A DNA stretch of 64,000 nt, taken from contig NW_024465885.1 in assembly GCF_017591425.1 (NCBI RefSeq), forward strand, positions 41,039,001-41,103,000. The letters run 5' to 3'. Below, piece by piece: positions 34,222 to 47,221 of the stretch. The DNA is from Ochotona curzoniae (lineage: Eukaryota > Chordata > Mammalia > Lagomorpha > Ochotonidae). Within the stretch, counting starts at the first letter, position 1, and each line of letters opens with the position of its first letter. The notes under the pieces were generated by a model, which was given only the letters and a program-made list of their open reading frames with translations, was not told where the DNA came from and ran no database searches. The translations under genes were made by a program, and so were the position numbers.

Positions 34222-35240
34222 GTGGAGGTGGTGGATTAGCAAACAGACTCTTCCTGCTGTCTGCATGGTACTGTCTGGGAACTTGTCATTAGAGTCCAGG
34301 AAGTTGGGCTCCCAGTTCCCATAAAATGGGCAGTTCCTAATGGTGCCTTTGATTGATTAAGTGTTTTGAGAATCCAGTATGACTTTATGTTAAAGAATCT
34401 CTTCTGAAGATTATTCAACATAAAGAAGTCACTTGGAAGCGTGAGTTTATTGCAGTCAAAATTTCCAATGTACAAACATGCTTAAATTCTCTCAGAACTC
34501 TTCCAAAATCACATCAGACAGTATTGTACTTTGTCAAAATTTCTCCCTTTGAGACATTCTTTTTTTTTGTACTAAAATTGATTCACTTGGAACCAAATTT
34601 GATGCCAGAGGAACAGATAATTTTTTAATGATAACATATGCCTAGGAAAGTTTCTCCAACCAAGCTCTACCACATATCAATAATTTGATTTGTTTTGCAA
34701 CCTTATCATATCAAAGTACCCCTTTCCCCATCATTTTAGTAACTGTAACACATAAGAAAAAGACTTAAACTGAAAGTCTAGTATACTCTTTAAGACATTA
34801 ACTATAGATAACAATGTTGGGTTCTATTAATGCTATGGATACAAGGAAGACACTATGAAAATCCATGTAGAACTCCCTAAAGGTAGTTGGACAGAAAGAC
34901 AATTTTCAAAATTACTATAGACGTATGTATCTCGTGACTGGCAACTGAAATCTATACTTCCTGCAATGTAGATAATGTAAAGATTCAGAGGCAGCACTGT
35001 TCTGCCTGCATTGGTTCTTATATCCATTTCAATAATATCAGTTTCTAAATCATCTTACAGTTTACGGTTCAGTTGAGTGATGACATCAGCATACACATAT
35101 AATTTTCCTTAGTTTGAGTGCTTTGAAACATATTTGAGGACTTCAACTATGTTAGATATTGCTTATATGATGTGTAATAGTGATTTACTACAATCACCCT
35201 TCTCTGTTTTTCATGCTGATATATCCAGTAGCAACAGTAG
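34222..35240. other. Non-coding 5' flank of copy C
   Basis: No gene seen. Near-identical to 43.77-44.78 kb. From about 34405 it differs strongly from the A and B flanks. Confidence 0.5.
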
Positions 35241-35478
35241 TTTTTTTTTTTTTTCAAAGATTTACTAATATTTATTGGAAAGTCAGATTTACACTGAGAA
35301 GGAGAAACAGAGCGATAGATATTCCATCCTCTGGTTCACTGCCAGGTGCATTGTTCCAAGACTTAGAATGATCCTCGACTGCTTTCCCGGGTCATAGGAT
35401 GGAAACTAGAAGGAAGTGAAGCAGCCACGATATGAAATGGTGCCCTTATGGGATCCCAGCACATGCAAGGTGAGGACT
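35241..35478 (-). mobile_element. CSINE with internal deletion
   Basis: A minus-strand CSINE whose middle is missing (the text passes from GGTTCACTGCCAGGTGCA to the CTCGACTGCTTTCCCGGG part). The same deleted form is at 44779; B has the longer form. Confidence 0.75.
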
Positions 35479-35939
35479 TCAGTGAAGACTTCCACACTGA
35501 CCCTGCAATAGCTCTTTGGATGGGAATTTGAGCTAGCTGATGGGCAAATTCCAATAGCTCTGGATCAAAGTTCAATTTGTATCACAGCACTTATGCTTTG
35601 TGTCAATGGATACTTCCACACATGTCAAATGCCTGTCTGTCTTGAGGATAAGTTTTGGTATAGATTATTGCTTTTCTATGAGGCAATGTATGACAATTTT
35701 ATCTTAGATGTACAGCACTGAACATAAAGTGATATGTTCCATGAAGTAATGTACTGATGTGCTGGTTGTTTGCTGTTCTAGGTCAGAGGATACTATGCTT
35801 TGGTAATTCATGCCTGACCTGTTTGAAGGGTTCTCCTCACTCCATCTCCTACTTCCAGAACTTCATTACCGGGTTTTGTTTCTGCACAGCTTCTAGAGTC
35901 TTCTTGCAAAACCCTAGATACATCCCTCAATATTGGTAG

Positions 35940-36229
35940 TAATAGGTACAGCCATGCTTAGCTTAATACTTATCAGGTTTATGTGCTGAAGCTCGTTATG
36001 TCTGCTTTCCTCTACCGCTGGCTGGAGTGCAAGCTCTGTATCATCAGCATTTCGCTGCACCTTGCTGTGTAAGGTCTGTGTTTCTCTGTGTCCATCCTAC
36101 ATGTCCAGGAATGTTTTTCCATGGAAAAGTACACGGGAGTTAGTGCCCATTTAGTGCCTATTCTGTGATGGTGTGCTGTGGTGCTTATCTATGTATCATT
36201 ACTTTTTCATTACAATTCTAATAGTAAAT
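35940..36229. promoter_or_regulatory. Candidate upstream regulatory block, copy C
   Basis: Counterpart of 4671-4960, about 1.8 kb upstream of copy C. It is almost identical to the A block, including both GATA-type sites, although its surroundings match D rather than A. Confidence 0.4.
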
Positions 36230-38816
36230 CAGACATTTCAAATACACATATAAAGAAACAGATATATACACGAACATTTTTCAAAAAGTCTTTTAGACCT
36301 CCAAAAGCATTTTCCAGTTTAGAGTAACATATTAAATAGCATGGTGTTGCTAACATTCTTAATAACTATATCTTCCAAGGTTGATTACATATGTGCTATT
36401 AGGTCATGATCAATATGATTTTATGGAACAATTGTGACACAGATAATATCTTCCTATTCGTCACCAGGATGAGGATTTATAGATGTGTAATAATAAGGTT
36501 AATGTAAAACATTATATAAGAACATTTTTTTAATGCAATGACATCCTTAATGAATTTCAGAGAATAAATTTAGATCTAATTTCTTTCATTTCATTTTTAA
36601 AAATGTTTTCAATAAAGATATGCATGTCAAATATGCATATTTGTGTATATCACAGTTATAACTCTATGATAATTTTTCTATCCCCCTTTCTTCTCCTCAA
36701 TACACATCGTTTATTTATTTCATTTTTATTATTTATGCTTGCATAGATATAATCTCTGTCTCATAGCACTCCAGAAAGCTCTTGTGTGTGTGCTTGTGTT
36801 TGTGTGTGTATGTAACAATGTAGATATATTCAATAGATTTCATAAAGTGACATAATTTGAATTTATTTTGAGGAATAATGCGTATTGAACGGATGTTATT
36901 TCATAGTCATGTTGTCACGAAGATGACTGTAATCACCGCAGGGCAACACTCATGAGCAGATCTTTGGAAGAACAGGCTGTGTGAGCCCAGACAGAGGACG
37001 GAAGGAGCACCCTGGGTCATCTTCTGCATGTAACCACCTTTCAGCACAGAAACTCTTCTCTTGCCTTTGCTGGAGGGAGGACTCTAACCCCTAATTTGCC
37101 TTTCATTTATCAAAAATAAAATCTGATGAGCATTTCAACAACATACGTATGCTAAGAAAATATTTTGTACAGAAATAAAAAGTGGAAATGAATAAAAAGT
37201 CCTTATTTTGGATAGCCAAGGTAGAAAATATTATAACAACTTACTTATACTAACAACAGCACATCTTTCACGCATCTAGCACACAGAAATTGTTACTATC
37301 AAGAATTTTGAAAACATCATATAAGACACTGACTTTGGTAGGAAGACAAAATCTTTTTCTGCTCCAGACTCATCTTGTCCTGTGTGTGATAAGACAGGTG
37401 CACAAGTTCAAACCAACGCTCACCATTTTAACACTGTGCAAGAAAGGGAAAAGCTAGATTGCTAACTTTACCTAAATATTGACATAGGAAAAGAATTTTC
37501 AAGGATAAATGGAAATAACTAGGTGTTTGTAGTAAAGAAAAACATTTCAATAGAAGGGAAAATATAAAACGTATAAAGCAGAACACCTGACACAACAGTC
37601 TCAGTGTGCTAAGCTATAGTAACAGCTCACATATTGGGTAGCACTCAGTCATTGAGGAATTCGTTAAGATATTATTCTAAAAGCCTTGCCAGACAGCAAT
37701 TGATTCTGAAATGAGAGTGCTGGAATTAAATATTAGCATAAACTGGATAATGACAGAAATTTCCTACCTTGACTGTCCAAAATGATGACTTTTTATTCAT
37801 TTCCTATTTTTTGGCTCTCTGTACAGTTTCAAATTAAATTTTTTTCTTCACTGATGAATTTGTTCCTGCCACATTTGAATCCTTACTCCTGCTTTTTAAA
37901 CCTATTTTTTATACATTTTGCCTGAAAACTCTGTTCATGTACACCAGTAAAAGTAACTTCATCAAATGATTCTCTCGCTCAAAATTGTCAGTGATTTTGC
38001 TTTGTTTATAACAGATTCCATTTGTTAAATACATGATTGGCTTTCCTTTGCTTTCCAAGCATAATTTTGTTTTATATTTGACTTTCCATGTTCCAATTGA
38101 ACCATGTGTGTTTATTTTTTGGCCAACTCCTCTCTTATCTACCCAACCTTTATTTGTCAAATATTTGACATTTTTATCCATTCTTTAAATTTCATTTAGA
38201 TCAGGTCTGCATTGTTCATTCTTTAGATCATTATATAAACCTAAAACTTTCCAGACTTTAAGTCGTGCAATGATCATCATGCGTTTTCCCCTTGTGTGTT
38301 GGACCCTCTGTGTCTGCCTGTAGCTCTCACTCTCACATACGTACACTCAAAATCTTGCTTATGAAACAAAATGTTATTTTCCTGTGTGTCTACTTTTCCA
38401 ACTGTTCAATAGAGTTGCTGTGGACAGAATGCACTTCTTTCTAATCATAGAGAAGCACAGTTATGTGTGTTTTACATATATTAGCTAAGTTTATCCTCAC
38501 AACCATACCTTCATTCAGGTGAGTGAGATCGCTGCTTTCCATAGAGATGAGAAAATAGCCCATCCTTAATAAGAATTCCTTTGTATCTGCCTAACATTAC
38601 AGAGAGCTTAAAATAATACTTTGATTCTGGGAGGGGAGAGTGGAACTTGACATTTAGTTTACCAAATCAGCTTACACACTTTTCCTACCATCTCTCCATT
38701 TTTACCAAAAATAAATCAAATTTTCTAAATGCATGAAACTTCCAAGATTGATACAGTATTACGTATGAGTCTATTTTGATGAAAAACTGGAAATTCAGGC
38801 AGTTTAAATATATATA

Positions 38817-38855
<39 letters not shown>

Positions 38856-39188
38856 TACTGGTATATGTTTGGAGGTCCCTGGGATAAAAGAATATGAGAA
38901 TGGAGGAAATTCGTGTATGCTTCACACTCCGTCAAATGCCATTGCTTCTCATTTTCATATCTCTAAATAACAATCACCATTGTGTGGCTCAGCAGAAACA
39001 CCTAATGCTTGAATGAACGTCAATGTAGCCAAAATCTATTGAGACAAGCAGGCTGGATATCATGTTGGATACCATGTGTCAGACACTGAGATTCAGTCAG
39101 GAAATATGTATTCCCTGATCACCAATTTGGAGTTCTGAGTCTCTCACTGTTGAGCTCTCACCTCTTTGTAGCAATGTTGATACTCCAC
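36230..39188. other. Non-coding intergenic DNA between copies C and D
   Basis: No gene seen. Contains a long TG repeat at 38819-38853. The switch from D-like to A-like sequence occurs near 37370. Confidence 0.55.
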
Positions 39189-39440
39189 AGCACTGTGTTA
39201 AAACAAGTCTTCACCATTTTGTTTCCAATCCAACTACCTGCAAACATGCTGAGAAGGCAACAGAAGGGAGCTTGAGTACTGGAACCTCTGCCTCCTTGGT
39301 GCACTGGCAGGATGCAATTCCTGACTCCTGATTTGAGTCTAGCTGGGGAATGAGCCATCAGGTACAAGAAAGAAAACTCACCCTCTCTACTCTCACCCCA
39401 CTTCTCTGTTACTTGGCCTCTCAGATAAGTAAATCCATAC
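39189..39440 (+). mobile_element. Old CSINE-like SINE remnant
   Basis: Duplicate of the remnant at 7915. Confidence 0.4.
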
Positions 39441-39554
39441 TTCAACATTATATAATAAAAATAGTGATGGAGCTGTGTCTCATTTTAGACCTTGAACTTT
39501 TTATTCTCTAACAAATATTTTAAATCCCCTTTGTTTGTTTGTTTATAATTTATT

Positions 39555-40428
39555 TATTTGTGATGATTTTTACATAGATGACTAGAGTCAAAGTATCAAG
39601 AGCTACAGGAAAGTGGGTGAGACCATTGTTTCCACATTGCCTTTGTTTTCCTTTCTGCCTCTGGTGGAAGGGAGGAGACAAGTGGAGAAGCCACACCCAA
39701 CCTCCCAAATGCCTCTGTACCCTGTACTGGGGGACAGCCACCTGTTGCCATCCCAAAGTCCCCATTGTGGGCCAAGCTCCAAGGTTCCTGCTCAAGATGT
39801 TTTGTTAGTTTCACAGTGATGAATTTCTACTGATTTTGCTGCTAAAAGCATGATGAAAATTTTTCCAGAATCAATTGATTGACATTGTTCACCTTAGAGT
39901 CTCTGTTTGTCCAGATATTTAATGCCAATACTTGGTTGCAATAGTTATCAATTTGTTCTGTCCTCTGTCCTCTGTTATGATAAATGTGTTGTCTGCAATC
40001 TCCAATGTACTGCCATATCCCCCACTTGCACCTGGATATGCCGTCCACTGCTCTAAGCCACTGAGAATGCCCAGCTCTGACACAGGCACTCCACTATCCA
40101 ACCATGGAAGCTGCAATTCTCTCCATGGTTGCGTTGTGAGTCCAGCAATTCCATTGAAGAGATCCTCCCAAAATTTCATCTGAGGTGATCCCAGACCCAT
40201 TTCTGGTATGAAACAGTCTGTTGCACACACTGGTAGTTGCAATTGCTGTGGCAGTTCTGTTTCCACTCCTGTCTTCCTTGCAAACCAGTGGATGTTTGAT
40301 CACAGCCAGATCCTGCCCACTGCACGCTAGGCCCTCACGCAAACCAGTGTGAGCTACAGCCTCTTCGGAACAATCGGCAATACCCCTACCAGTCCTGCCC
40401 CCTGCCCTGGTTCCTGTGCTTATCAGTT
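39555..40428 (-). mobile_element. Unclassified retroposon-like insertion, duplicate copy
   Basis: Duplicate of 8285-9165, with a short deletion near 40205 relative to that copy. Confidence 0.55.
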
Positions 40429-41756
40429 ACTTATTTTAAATGTAAAAGACAATTTTTCACTTAGACATGTCAATTTACATATTCTTTGGATATCCATTTT
40501 GTTGAATTTTTGTATCTTGTATAATGCATTTGTACAATACAACAATTTTAAATTTGTTCAAGCATCAGTGATTAAACTGAAACAATTATAATTGAGTATA
40601 TTTAAATTGTACCATGCAATGATTTATACACAATATATATCCAGGGTTTAATAATTGTCACAATAAACAAAATTAACATTATGATTATTTTACATGAGTA
40701 CTACTATTTATTTCTTCCTCACAAGGGGTGTGTATATGTGTGTGTTTGTGTGTGTGTGTGTTTGTGTGTGATTAGAACAGGTAAACGTTACTTCTTTGGA
40801 AACTTGCAATGTGTATGTAAAATAATATTAATTGTAGTCACTATATCCATAAATTATATCCATAGAATTAGTCCTCTGTATAACCCACATGTTAAAACTT
40901 TTGCCAATGTAAGCCATTTGAACATGCCTGGTCATTGCCAACCACCACCACATTATATGCTTGTGTGAGACAAACTAATCTAGGTTTTACTAATAAATAT
41001 ATTTATGCAAATCTGTTTTCCTCTTCAGAGTTTATTCCAATAAATGCATATGTACCCATGTTGTCATGGGATGGATTATTTTTCTAAGGAATATCACGAT
41101 GCTATGTTACAAGGGATAACATTCGTATTTAAATCTATATGTTAATATTATCTACATGAATATATGTTACATATGTTCATAATGAATAGAATCTACATAT
41201 TTCCGACAGCTTACTAATGCCGACTACTTCTGCTTGTATCTCTGGATCATTTCTTTGTTTAGAAAAGGTCTACTTAATTTGCTTATCTTCAAATTGCTTC
41301 TTTCATTCTTCTTTCTATCAAGTCGTATGCATTCTTTATATGTTTAGATATTAAATTCCCAGCACAAAAGTGGTTTCAAGTATTTTTTCATGTGAGTTCT
41401 TTTCTCATTCTGTAAAATGTTTGCATTGCAGATGTTTTTCCCTTTGTTGCACACCCACAGTGTGTGTTCTCTTTTTGTTTACTCTGCTTTGCGTCTGTTC
41501 TAAGAATTCATGGCTGACTTGGATATTGTGTTCACCCTGTTCTAATTTTTTGTTGTTCTCTATTGGCTTGGTTTCTGTTCTGATTTTCCCTCTTAACTTC
41601 CTTCTGCCGACACTAGACATAGTGTATTATTTCTTCTTTTATAACAATTTAAACATTTCTGGTTTTATAACATAAGGTGGTTTAACATTTTTCTATTATT
41701 ATTTGTGTGTCTATAGCTTTAGACTTCTTTAAACTGCTTTTAGTCATTATAATTTT
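40429..41756. other. Non-coding intergenic DNA
   Basis: TG-rich run at 40727-40771. No gene seen. Duplicate of 9166-10491. Confidence 0.5.
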
Positions 41757-42084
41757 CTTTTTTTAATATTTATTTTTTGGAAAGTCAGATATAGAGAGAG
41801 GAGGAGAGACAGAGAGGAAGATATTCCATCAGATGATTCACTCCCCAAGTGAGCGCAATGGCCGATGCTATGCCAATCCAAAGCCAGGATCCAGGAACTT
41901 CTTCCAGGTCTCCAAAACGGGTGCAGGGTCCCAAAGCATTGGGCCGTCCTCGACTGCTTTCCCAGGCCGCAAGCAGGGAGCTAGATGGGATTTGGAGCTG
42001 CCGGGATTAGAACCGGCATCCCTATGGGATCCCGGGCACGTTCAAATCGAGGAGTTTAGCTGCTAGGCCACATAGATGGGCCCT
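41757..42084 (-). mobile_element. CSINE, full length
   Basis: Duplicate of the SINE at 10492, with the same GTCATTATAATTTT target-site duplication. Confidence 0.9.
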
Positions 42085-42814
42085 GGTCATTATAATTTTT
42101 CACATTGCCCTATTATTTGTTGTCTCAGGATTTTTTTCTAAATTAAAAATCTGTGTCCGTTGATTCCGCCCCTGTTCAAGAGTGTTTTGTTTAATTTTAA
42201 CATGTTTTTGAATGTTCTCATTTTTTTTTGTGATTAATCATTTCCACAATTATAGGCAATTATACTTGATATTTTTAAATTGGTTACAGCTTTCTTTGTG
42301 GACAAATATGAACCTAACCGGAAAGTTGTTCTAGGAGTGGCTCTATTTCTCTTTGCTGGATTGTTCTACATACAATGGGACTTGAAACATTTTCATTAGA
42401 AAGGGAATGAAAGAAAAAAGTTAAAAATGCCTTTAGTAGAAGCAAGTTTAAGATTTCTCTGAGTAAACAAATCAGCCTAATTACAGTAAACCACAAGACT
42501 GAAAATGCAAGTATGTCAGTGCTCCTTTAGTAGATTTTGTAATAAAAACAGTGAACACGAGTTAAACACATGCTAACATTAGAATTAAAAAAAATCATGA
42601 GTAGTGAAAGAGTATGGTATGGTATAGGCCTACGAATCATTATTAAAACATTCCAAAATTCCCTTTAATTGAAAAAAAAATTAATGACAGAAAAAGCTGC
42701 ATGAGTTCGTGATGATTTCACACAGGCTTTTATTTTTTTTTCTTGAGAAATTGATTTTGACCATTACATTAATAAATGAAAGACAACGAGTGAATCAGAT
42801 GCTTAGTTTTGACT

Positions 42815-42820
42815 TTTATT
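42815..42820 (-). promoter_or_regulatory. Poly(A) signal AATAAA of KRTAP26 copy D
   Basis: AATAAA on the minus strand. It lies about 24 nt closer to the stop than in the other copies because of a small deletion just after the stop codon. Confidence 0.75.
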
Positions 42821-43029
42821 ATAGCGTGAATCAAATACATGCTTCCCACACCAGGGCAACACTGAAAAACATTGCAGATTTGGTTTTTTTTAATGCCAAG
42901 CAAAGAGGAAAGTGTGGAAGTAGCAGCTCCTGTTTAGGTCAGGAACAGGCAGAACAGGCAACTGAAATTCAGGCACTACCAAGAAAGCAGCAAAAAGTCC
43001 ATTGGAATCTTCATCGTGCATCTCCACAG

Positions 43030-43674
43030 CTACTGGCATCCCTGGGCAGAGCAAGATGGACGGCAAGTGCCACACACATGGGTCACAGGTTGGCAACCAC
43101 CGGATGGAGGCTGCAGAGGCCTTGGGCTACTGGATACCACATGCACCACTTGAGGACCACAGGTCACAGAACCTCCTGGCTGGCATCCAAACGTGAAGAG
43201 GCTCTGAGGTCGGCTGCTGGTGGGCAGACAGGTCACTGGGCGGTAGACACTGGGCCCACAGCTTATGGGCTGGCAGTTGGTAAGCAGAGAGCTCTGTGGA
43301 CGGCAGCTGCTGGACACATAACTCAGAGGCTTACAGGATACCGGCAGGCAGGAGCTGGAGATGATGGAAGATACAGGGACAAAACTGGTGCCTTGGCTCG
43401 GTCTGGACACATAGTACACAGTGGAAGAACCCCCAGAGGTCGCACAGTTGCTGGGCACACAGTTGAGTGGCTGGCAGCTGGTGGATTCCATGCAGGTCTC
43501 TTGGCAGTTGTCAGAGAGCCAGGCCTGGTCTTGACCACTGCTGGGTACATAGAGGACATCTCCGCAGCTCCCATTGGTAGAGCAGAGGGCCACAGATGGT
43601 GAGGCAGGGATGTGGCAAGAGTTCCTGAGGGACCCTGAACCACAGTTTGCAGAGCAGTAGTTCTGGCAAGACAT
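43030..43674 (-). CDS. KRTAP26-1: Keratin-associated protein 26-1-like, copy D
   Basis: This is the fourth intact 214-residue copy, 9.5 kb to the right of C. It has Asp55 and Ser118 (as C), Cys149 (as B), Leu159 and Thr161, giving 24 cysteines. Relative to the others, 24 bp are missing from the 3' untranslated region a few bases after the stop codon. The frame, stop codon and poly(A) signal are untouched. The left flank matches copy B, and the right flank matches copy C for about 2.2 kb. It is the rightmost copy in the window; further copies outside cannot be excluded. Confidence 0.93.
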   Translation of the reverse strand: MSCQNYCSANCGSGSLRNSCHIPASPSVALCSTNGSCGDVLYVPSSGQDQAWLSDNCQETCMESTSCQPLNCVPSNCATSGGSSTVYYVSRPSQGTSFVPVSSIISSSCLPVSCKPLSYVSSSCRPQSSLLTNCQPISCGPSVYRPVTCLPTSSRPQSLFTFGCQPGGSVTCGPQVVHVVSSSPRPLQPPSGGCQPVTHVCGTCRPSCSAQGCQ

Positions 43675-43753
43675 AGTGAGGTTTTGGAGAGCAAGCTGGG
43701 CTTGTGGAGACAGATGAAACCAACTTTCGTACTGACCCTCACTTGGATGGGCC

Positions 43754-43765
43754 CCTTATATATCC
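43754..43765 (-). promoter_or_regulatory. TATA box of KRTAP26 copy D
   Basis: GGATATATAAGG on the minus strand, 80-91 bp upstream of the copy D ATG. Confidence 0.75.
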
Positions 43766-44778
43766 GTGGAGGTGGTGGATTAGCAAACAGACTCTTCCTG
43801 CTGTCTGCATGGTACTGTCTGGGAACTTGTCATTAGAGTCCAGGAAGTTGGGCTCCCAGTTCCCATAAAATGGCTGTTCCTAATGATGTCTTTGATTGAT
43901 TAAGTGTTTTGAGAATCCAGTATGACTTTATGTTAAAGAATCTCTTCTGAAATGATCCAGCCCAAGATACTTGGAAGTGTGAGTTTATTGCAGTCAAAAT
44001 TTCCAATGTACAAACATGCTTAAATTCTCTGAGAACTCTTCCAAAATCACATCAGACAGTATTGTACTTTGTCAAAATTTCTCCCTTTGAGACATTCTTT
44101 TTATTTTGTACTAAAATTGATTCACTTGGAACCAAATTTGATGTCAGAGGAACAGATAATTTTTTAATGATAACATATGCCTAGGAAAGTTTCTCCAACC
44201 AAGCTCTACCACATATCAATAATTTGATTTGTATTGCAACCTTATCATATCAAAGTACCCCTTTCCCCATCATTTTAGTAACTGTAATACATAAGAAAAA
44301 GACTTAAACTGAAAGTCTTGCATACTCTTTAAGACATTAACTATAGATAACAATGTTGGGTTCTATTAATGCTATGGATGCAAGGAAGACACTATGAAAA
44401 TCCATGTAGAACTCCCTAAAGGTAGTTGGACAGAAAGACATTTTCAAAATTACTATAGACGTATGTATCTCGTGACTGGCAACTGAAATCTATACTTCCT
44501 GCAATGTAGATAATGTAAAGATTCAGAAGCAGCACTGTTCTGCCTGCATTGGTTCTTATATCCATTTCAATAATATCAGTTTCTAAATCATCTTACAGTT
44601 TACGGTTCAGTTGAGTGATGACATCAGCATACACATATAATTTTCCTTAGTTTGAGTGCTTTGAAACATATTTGAGGACTTCAACTATGTTAGATATTGC
44701 TTATATGATGTGTAATAGTGATTTACTACAATCACCCTTCTCTGTTTTTCATGCTGATATATCCAGTAGCAACAGTAG
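43766..44778. other. Non-coding 5' flank of copy D
   Basis: No gene seen. Near-identical to the copy C flank. Confidence 0.5.
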
Positions 44779-45016
44779 TTTTTTTTTTTTTTCAAAGATT
44801 TACTAATATTTATTGGAAAGTCAGATTTACACTGAGAAGGAGAAACAGAGCGATAGATATTCCATCCTCTGGTTCACTGCCAGGTGCATTGTTCCAAGAC
44901 TTAGAATGATCCTCGACTGCTTTCCCGGGTCATAGGATGGAAACTAGAAGGAAGTGAAGCAGCCACGATATGAAATGGTGCCCATATGGGATCCCAGCAC
45001 ATGCAAGGTGAGGACT
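44779..45016 (-). mobile_element. CSINE with internal deletion
   Basis: Same internally deleted minus-strand CSINE as at 35241. Confidence 0.75.
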
Positions 45017-45477
45017 TCAGTGAAGACTTCCACACTGACTCTGCAATAGCTCTTTGGATGGGAATTTGAGCTAGCTGATGGGCAAATTCCAATAGCTCTG
45101 GATCAAAATTAAATTTGTATCACAGCACTTATGCTTTGTGTCAATGGATACTTCCACACATGTCAAATGCCTGTCTGTCTTGAGGATAAGTTTTGGTATA
45201 GATTATTGCTTTTCTATGAGGCAATGTATGACAATTTTATCTTAGATGTACAGCACTGAACATAAAGTGATATGTTCCATGCAGTAATGTACTGATGTGC
45301 TGGTTGTTTGCTATTCTAGGTCAGAGGATACTATGCTTTGGTAATTCATGCCTGACCTGTTTGAAGGGTTCTCCTCACTCCATCTCCTACTTCCAGAACT
45401 TCATTACCGGGTTTTGTTTCTGCACAGCTTCTAGAGTCTTCTTGCAAAACCCTAGATACATCCCTCAATATTGGTAG

Positions 45478-45768
45478 TAATAGGTACAGCCATGCTTAGC
45501 TTAATACTTATCAGGTTTATGTGCTGAAGCTCGTTATGTCTGCTTTCCTCTACCGCTGGCTGGAGTGCAAGCTCTGTATCATCAGCATTTCGCTGCACCT
45601 TGCTGTGTAAGGTCTGTGTTTCTCTGTGTCCATCCTACATGTCCAGGAATGTTTTTCCATGGAAAAGTACACGGGAGTTAGTGCCCATTTAGTGCCTATT
45701 CTGTGATGGTGCGCTGTGGTGCCTATCTATGTATGGTTACTTTTTCATTACAATTCTAATAGTAAATC
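45478..45768. promoter_or_regulatory. Candidate upstream regulatory block, copy D
   Basis: Counterpart of 4671-4960, about 1.8 kb upstream of copy D. CTTATCAG is kept; the second site reads GCCTATCT as in B. Confidence 0.4.
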
Positions 45769-47221
45769 AGACATTTCAAATACACATATAAAGAAACAGA
45801 TATATACACGAACATTTTTCAAAAAGTCTTTTAGACCTCCAAAAGCATTTTCCAGTTTAGAGTAACATATTAAATAGCATGGTGTTGCTAACATTTTTTT
45901 AATAACTATACCTTCCTAGGCTGATTACATATGTGCTATTAGGTCATGATCAATATGATTTTATGGAACAATTGCAACACAGATATCTTCCTATTTGTCA
46001 CCAGCATGAGGATTTATAGATGTGTAATAATAAGGTTAATGTAAAACATTATACAAGAACATTTTTAATGCAGTGACATCCTTAATGAATTCCAGAGAAT
46101 AAATTTAAATCTAATTTCTTTCATTTCATTTTTGAATGTTTTTTATACAGATATGCAAATGAAACATGAGTATGTTGTGTATTTCACAGGTATAACTCCA
46201 TGATAAGCATTCGAATCCCCTTTCTTCTCCTCCATCACACATCCTTTATTTATTTCATTTCTATTGTTTAAGCTTGCAATGATATAATCTCTGTTCCATA
46301 GCATTTCATGAAAACTCTCATTTGTGTGTGTATGTAACAATGTAGATATATCCAAAAGTTTTCCTAAAGTGACATAATTTGAATTTATTTTGAGGATTAT
46401 TGCATATTGAACTGATGTTATTTCATAGTGATGTTGTCACTAAAATGAAGGGAATCACCACTGGGTAACACTCATGAGCAGATCTTTGGAAGAACAGGCT
46501 GTGTGAGTCCAGAGTAGGGCAAAGGAACCTCCTGGGTCATCCTCCAACCGTGACCATCTTAATGAAACAGAGACTGTTTCTCTTCAATGAAGCAGAAATT
46601 GCTTTCTTCCCTCTGCTGGAGGAAGGATTTTGAATTATGATTTTGCCTTTCATGTCTGCAAAGAAAAAACATCTTATTAACATTTCAACAACATATCTAT
46701 GCTATCAAGCATCTCATTTTTCACTCATCTAGCACGCAAAAATTTTTAGTGTCAAGAATTTAGAAAATAAATTATGACAGGTGGTCATGGAAGGTAGACA
46801 CAATTGTTTTCTGCGCTCAAACCTTTCCTATTCTGTGGGTATGATAAGATAGGTGTGCAAGTTCATGCCAATGTTCATTATTTTTTCTTTTTGATGTGGA
46901 AAAAGGGAAAAAGCTAGATCATTAACTTTACCTAAATATTGACATGGAACATTAATTTCCAAGGATAGGGAGAAATCAAGGGGTTTGAAATAAAGGAAAA
47001 CATATCAACAGAAGGCAAAAATATAAATGATGTAAAAACAGAAAAATAGACACAAAAATCTCTGTGCATTAAGCTGTAGTAACAAGTTATACATTGAATT
47101 CCATTCAGTCATTGAAAAAGTACTGAAGATATTACTCTAAAAGCTTTGCCAGATATCAACTGATTCTGAAGTGAGAATGCTGGAATTAAAGCTTAACATA
47201 GGCTGCATAAAATAAAATTGT
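45769..47221. other. Non-coding DNA, copy D flank
   Basis: No gene seen. Resembles C up to about 46.8 kb, then a diverged version of 6.1-6.5 kb. Confidence 0.5.

Larger units (their letters stand above)
33226..36350. repeat. Segmental duplication tract C/D, partner 42783-45890
   Basis: Gene copy C and about 2.2 kb of 5' flank are nearly identical to copy D. A and B differ here, for example in 34405-34480. After about 36350 the two diverge to roughly 90 percent by eye, and from about 37370 C matches the A flank instead. Confidence 0.75.
37370..43020. repeat. Segmental duplication tract, partner 6090-11780
   Basis: This is the C-to-D half of the youngest duplication. It carries the same SINE and retroposon insertions as the A-to-B interval, with few substitutions and small indels. 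Confidence 0.85.
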
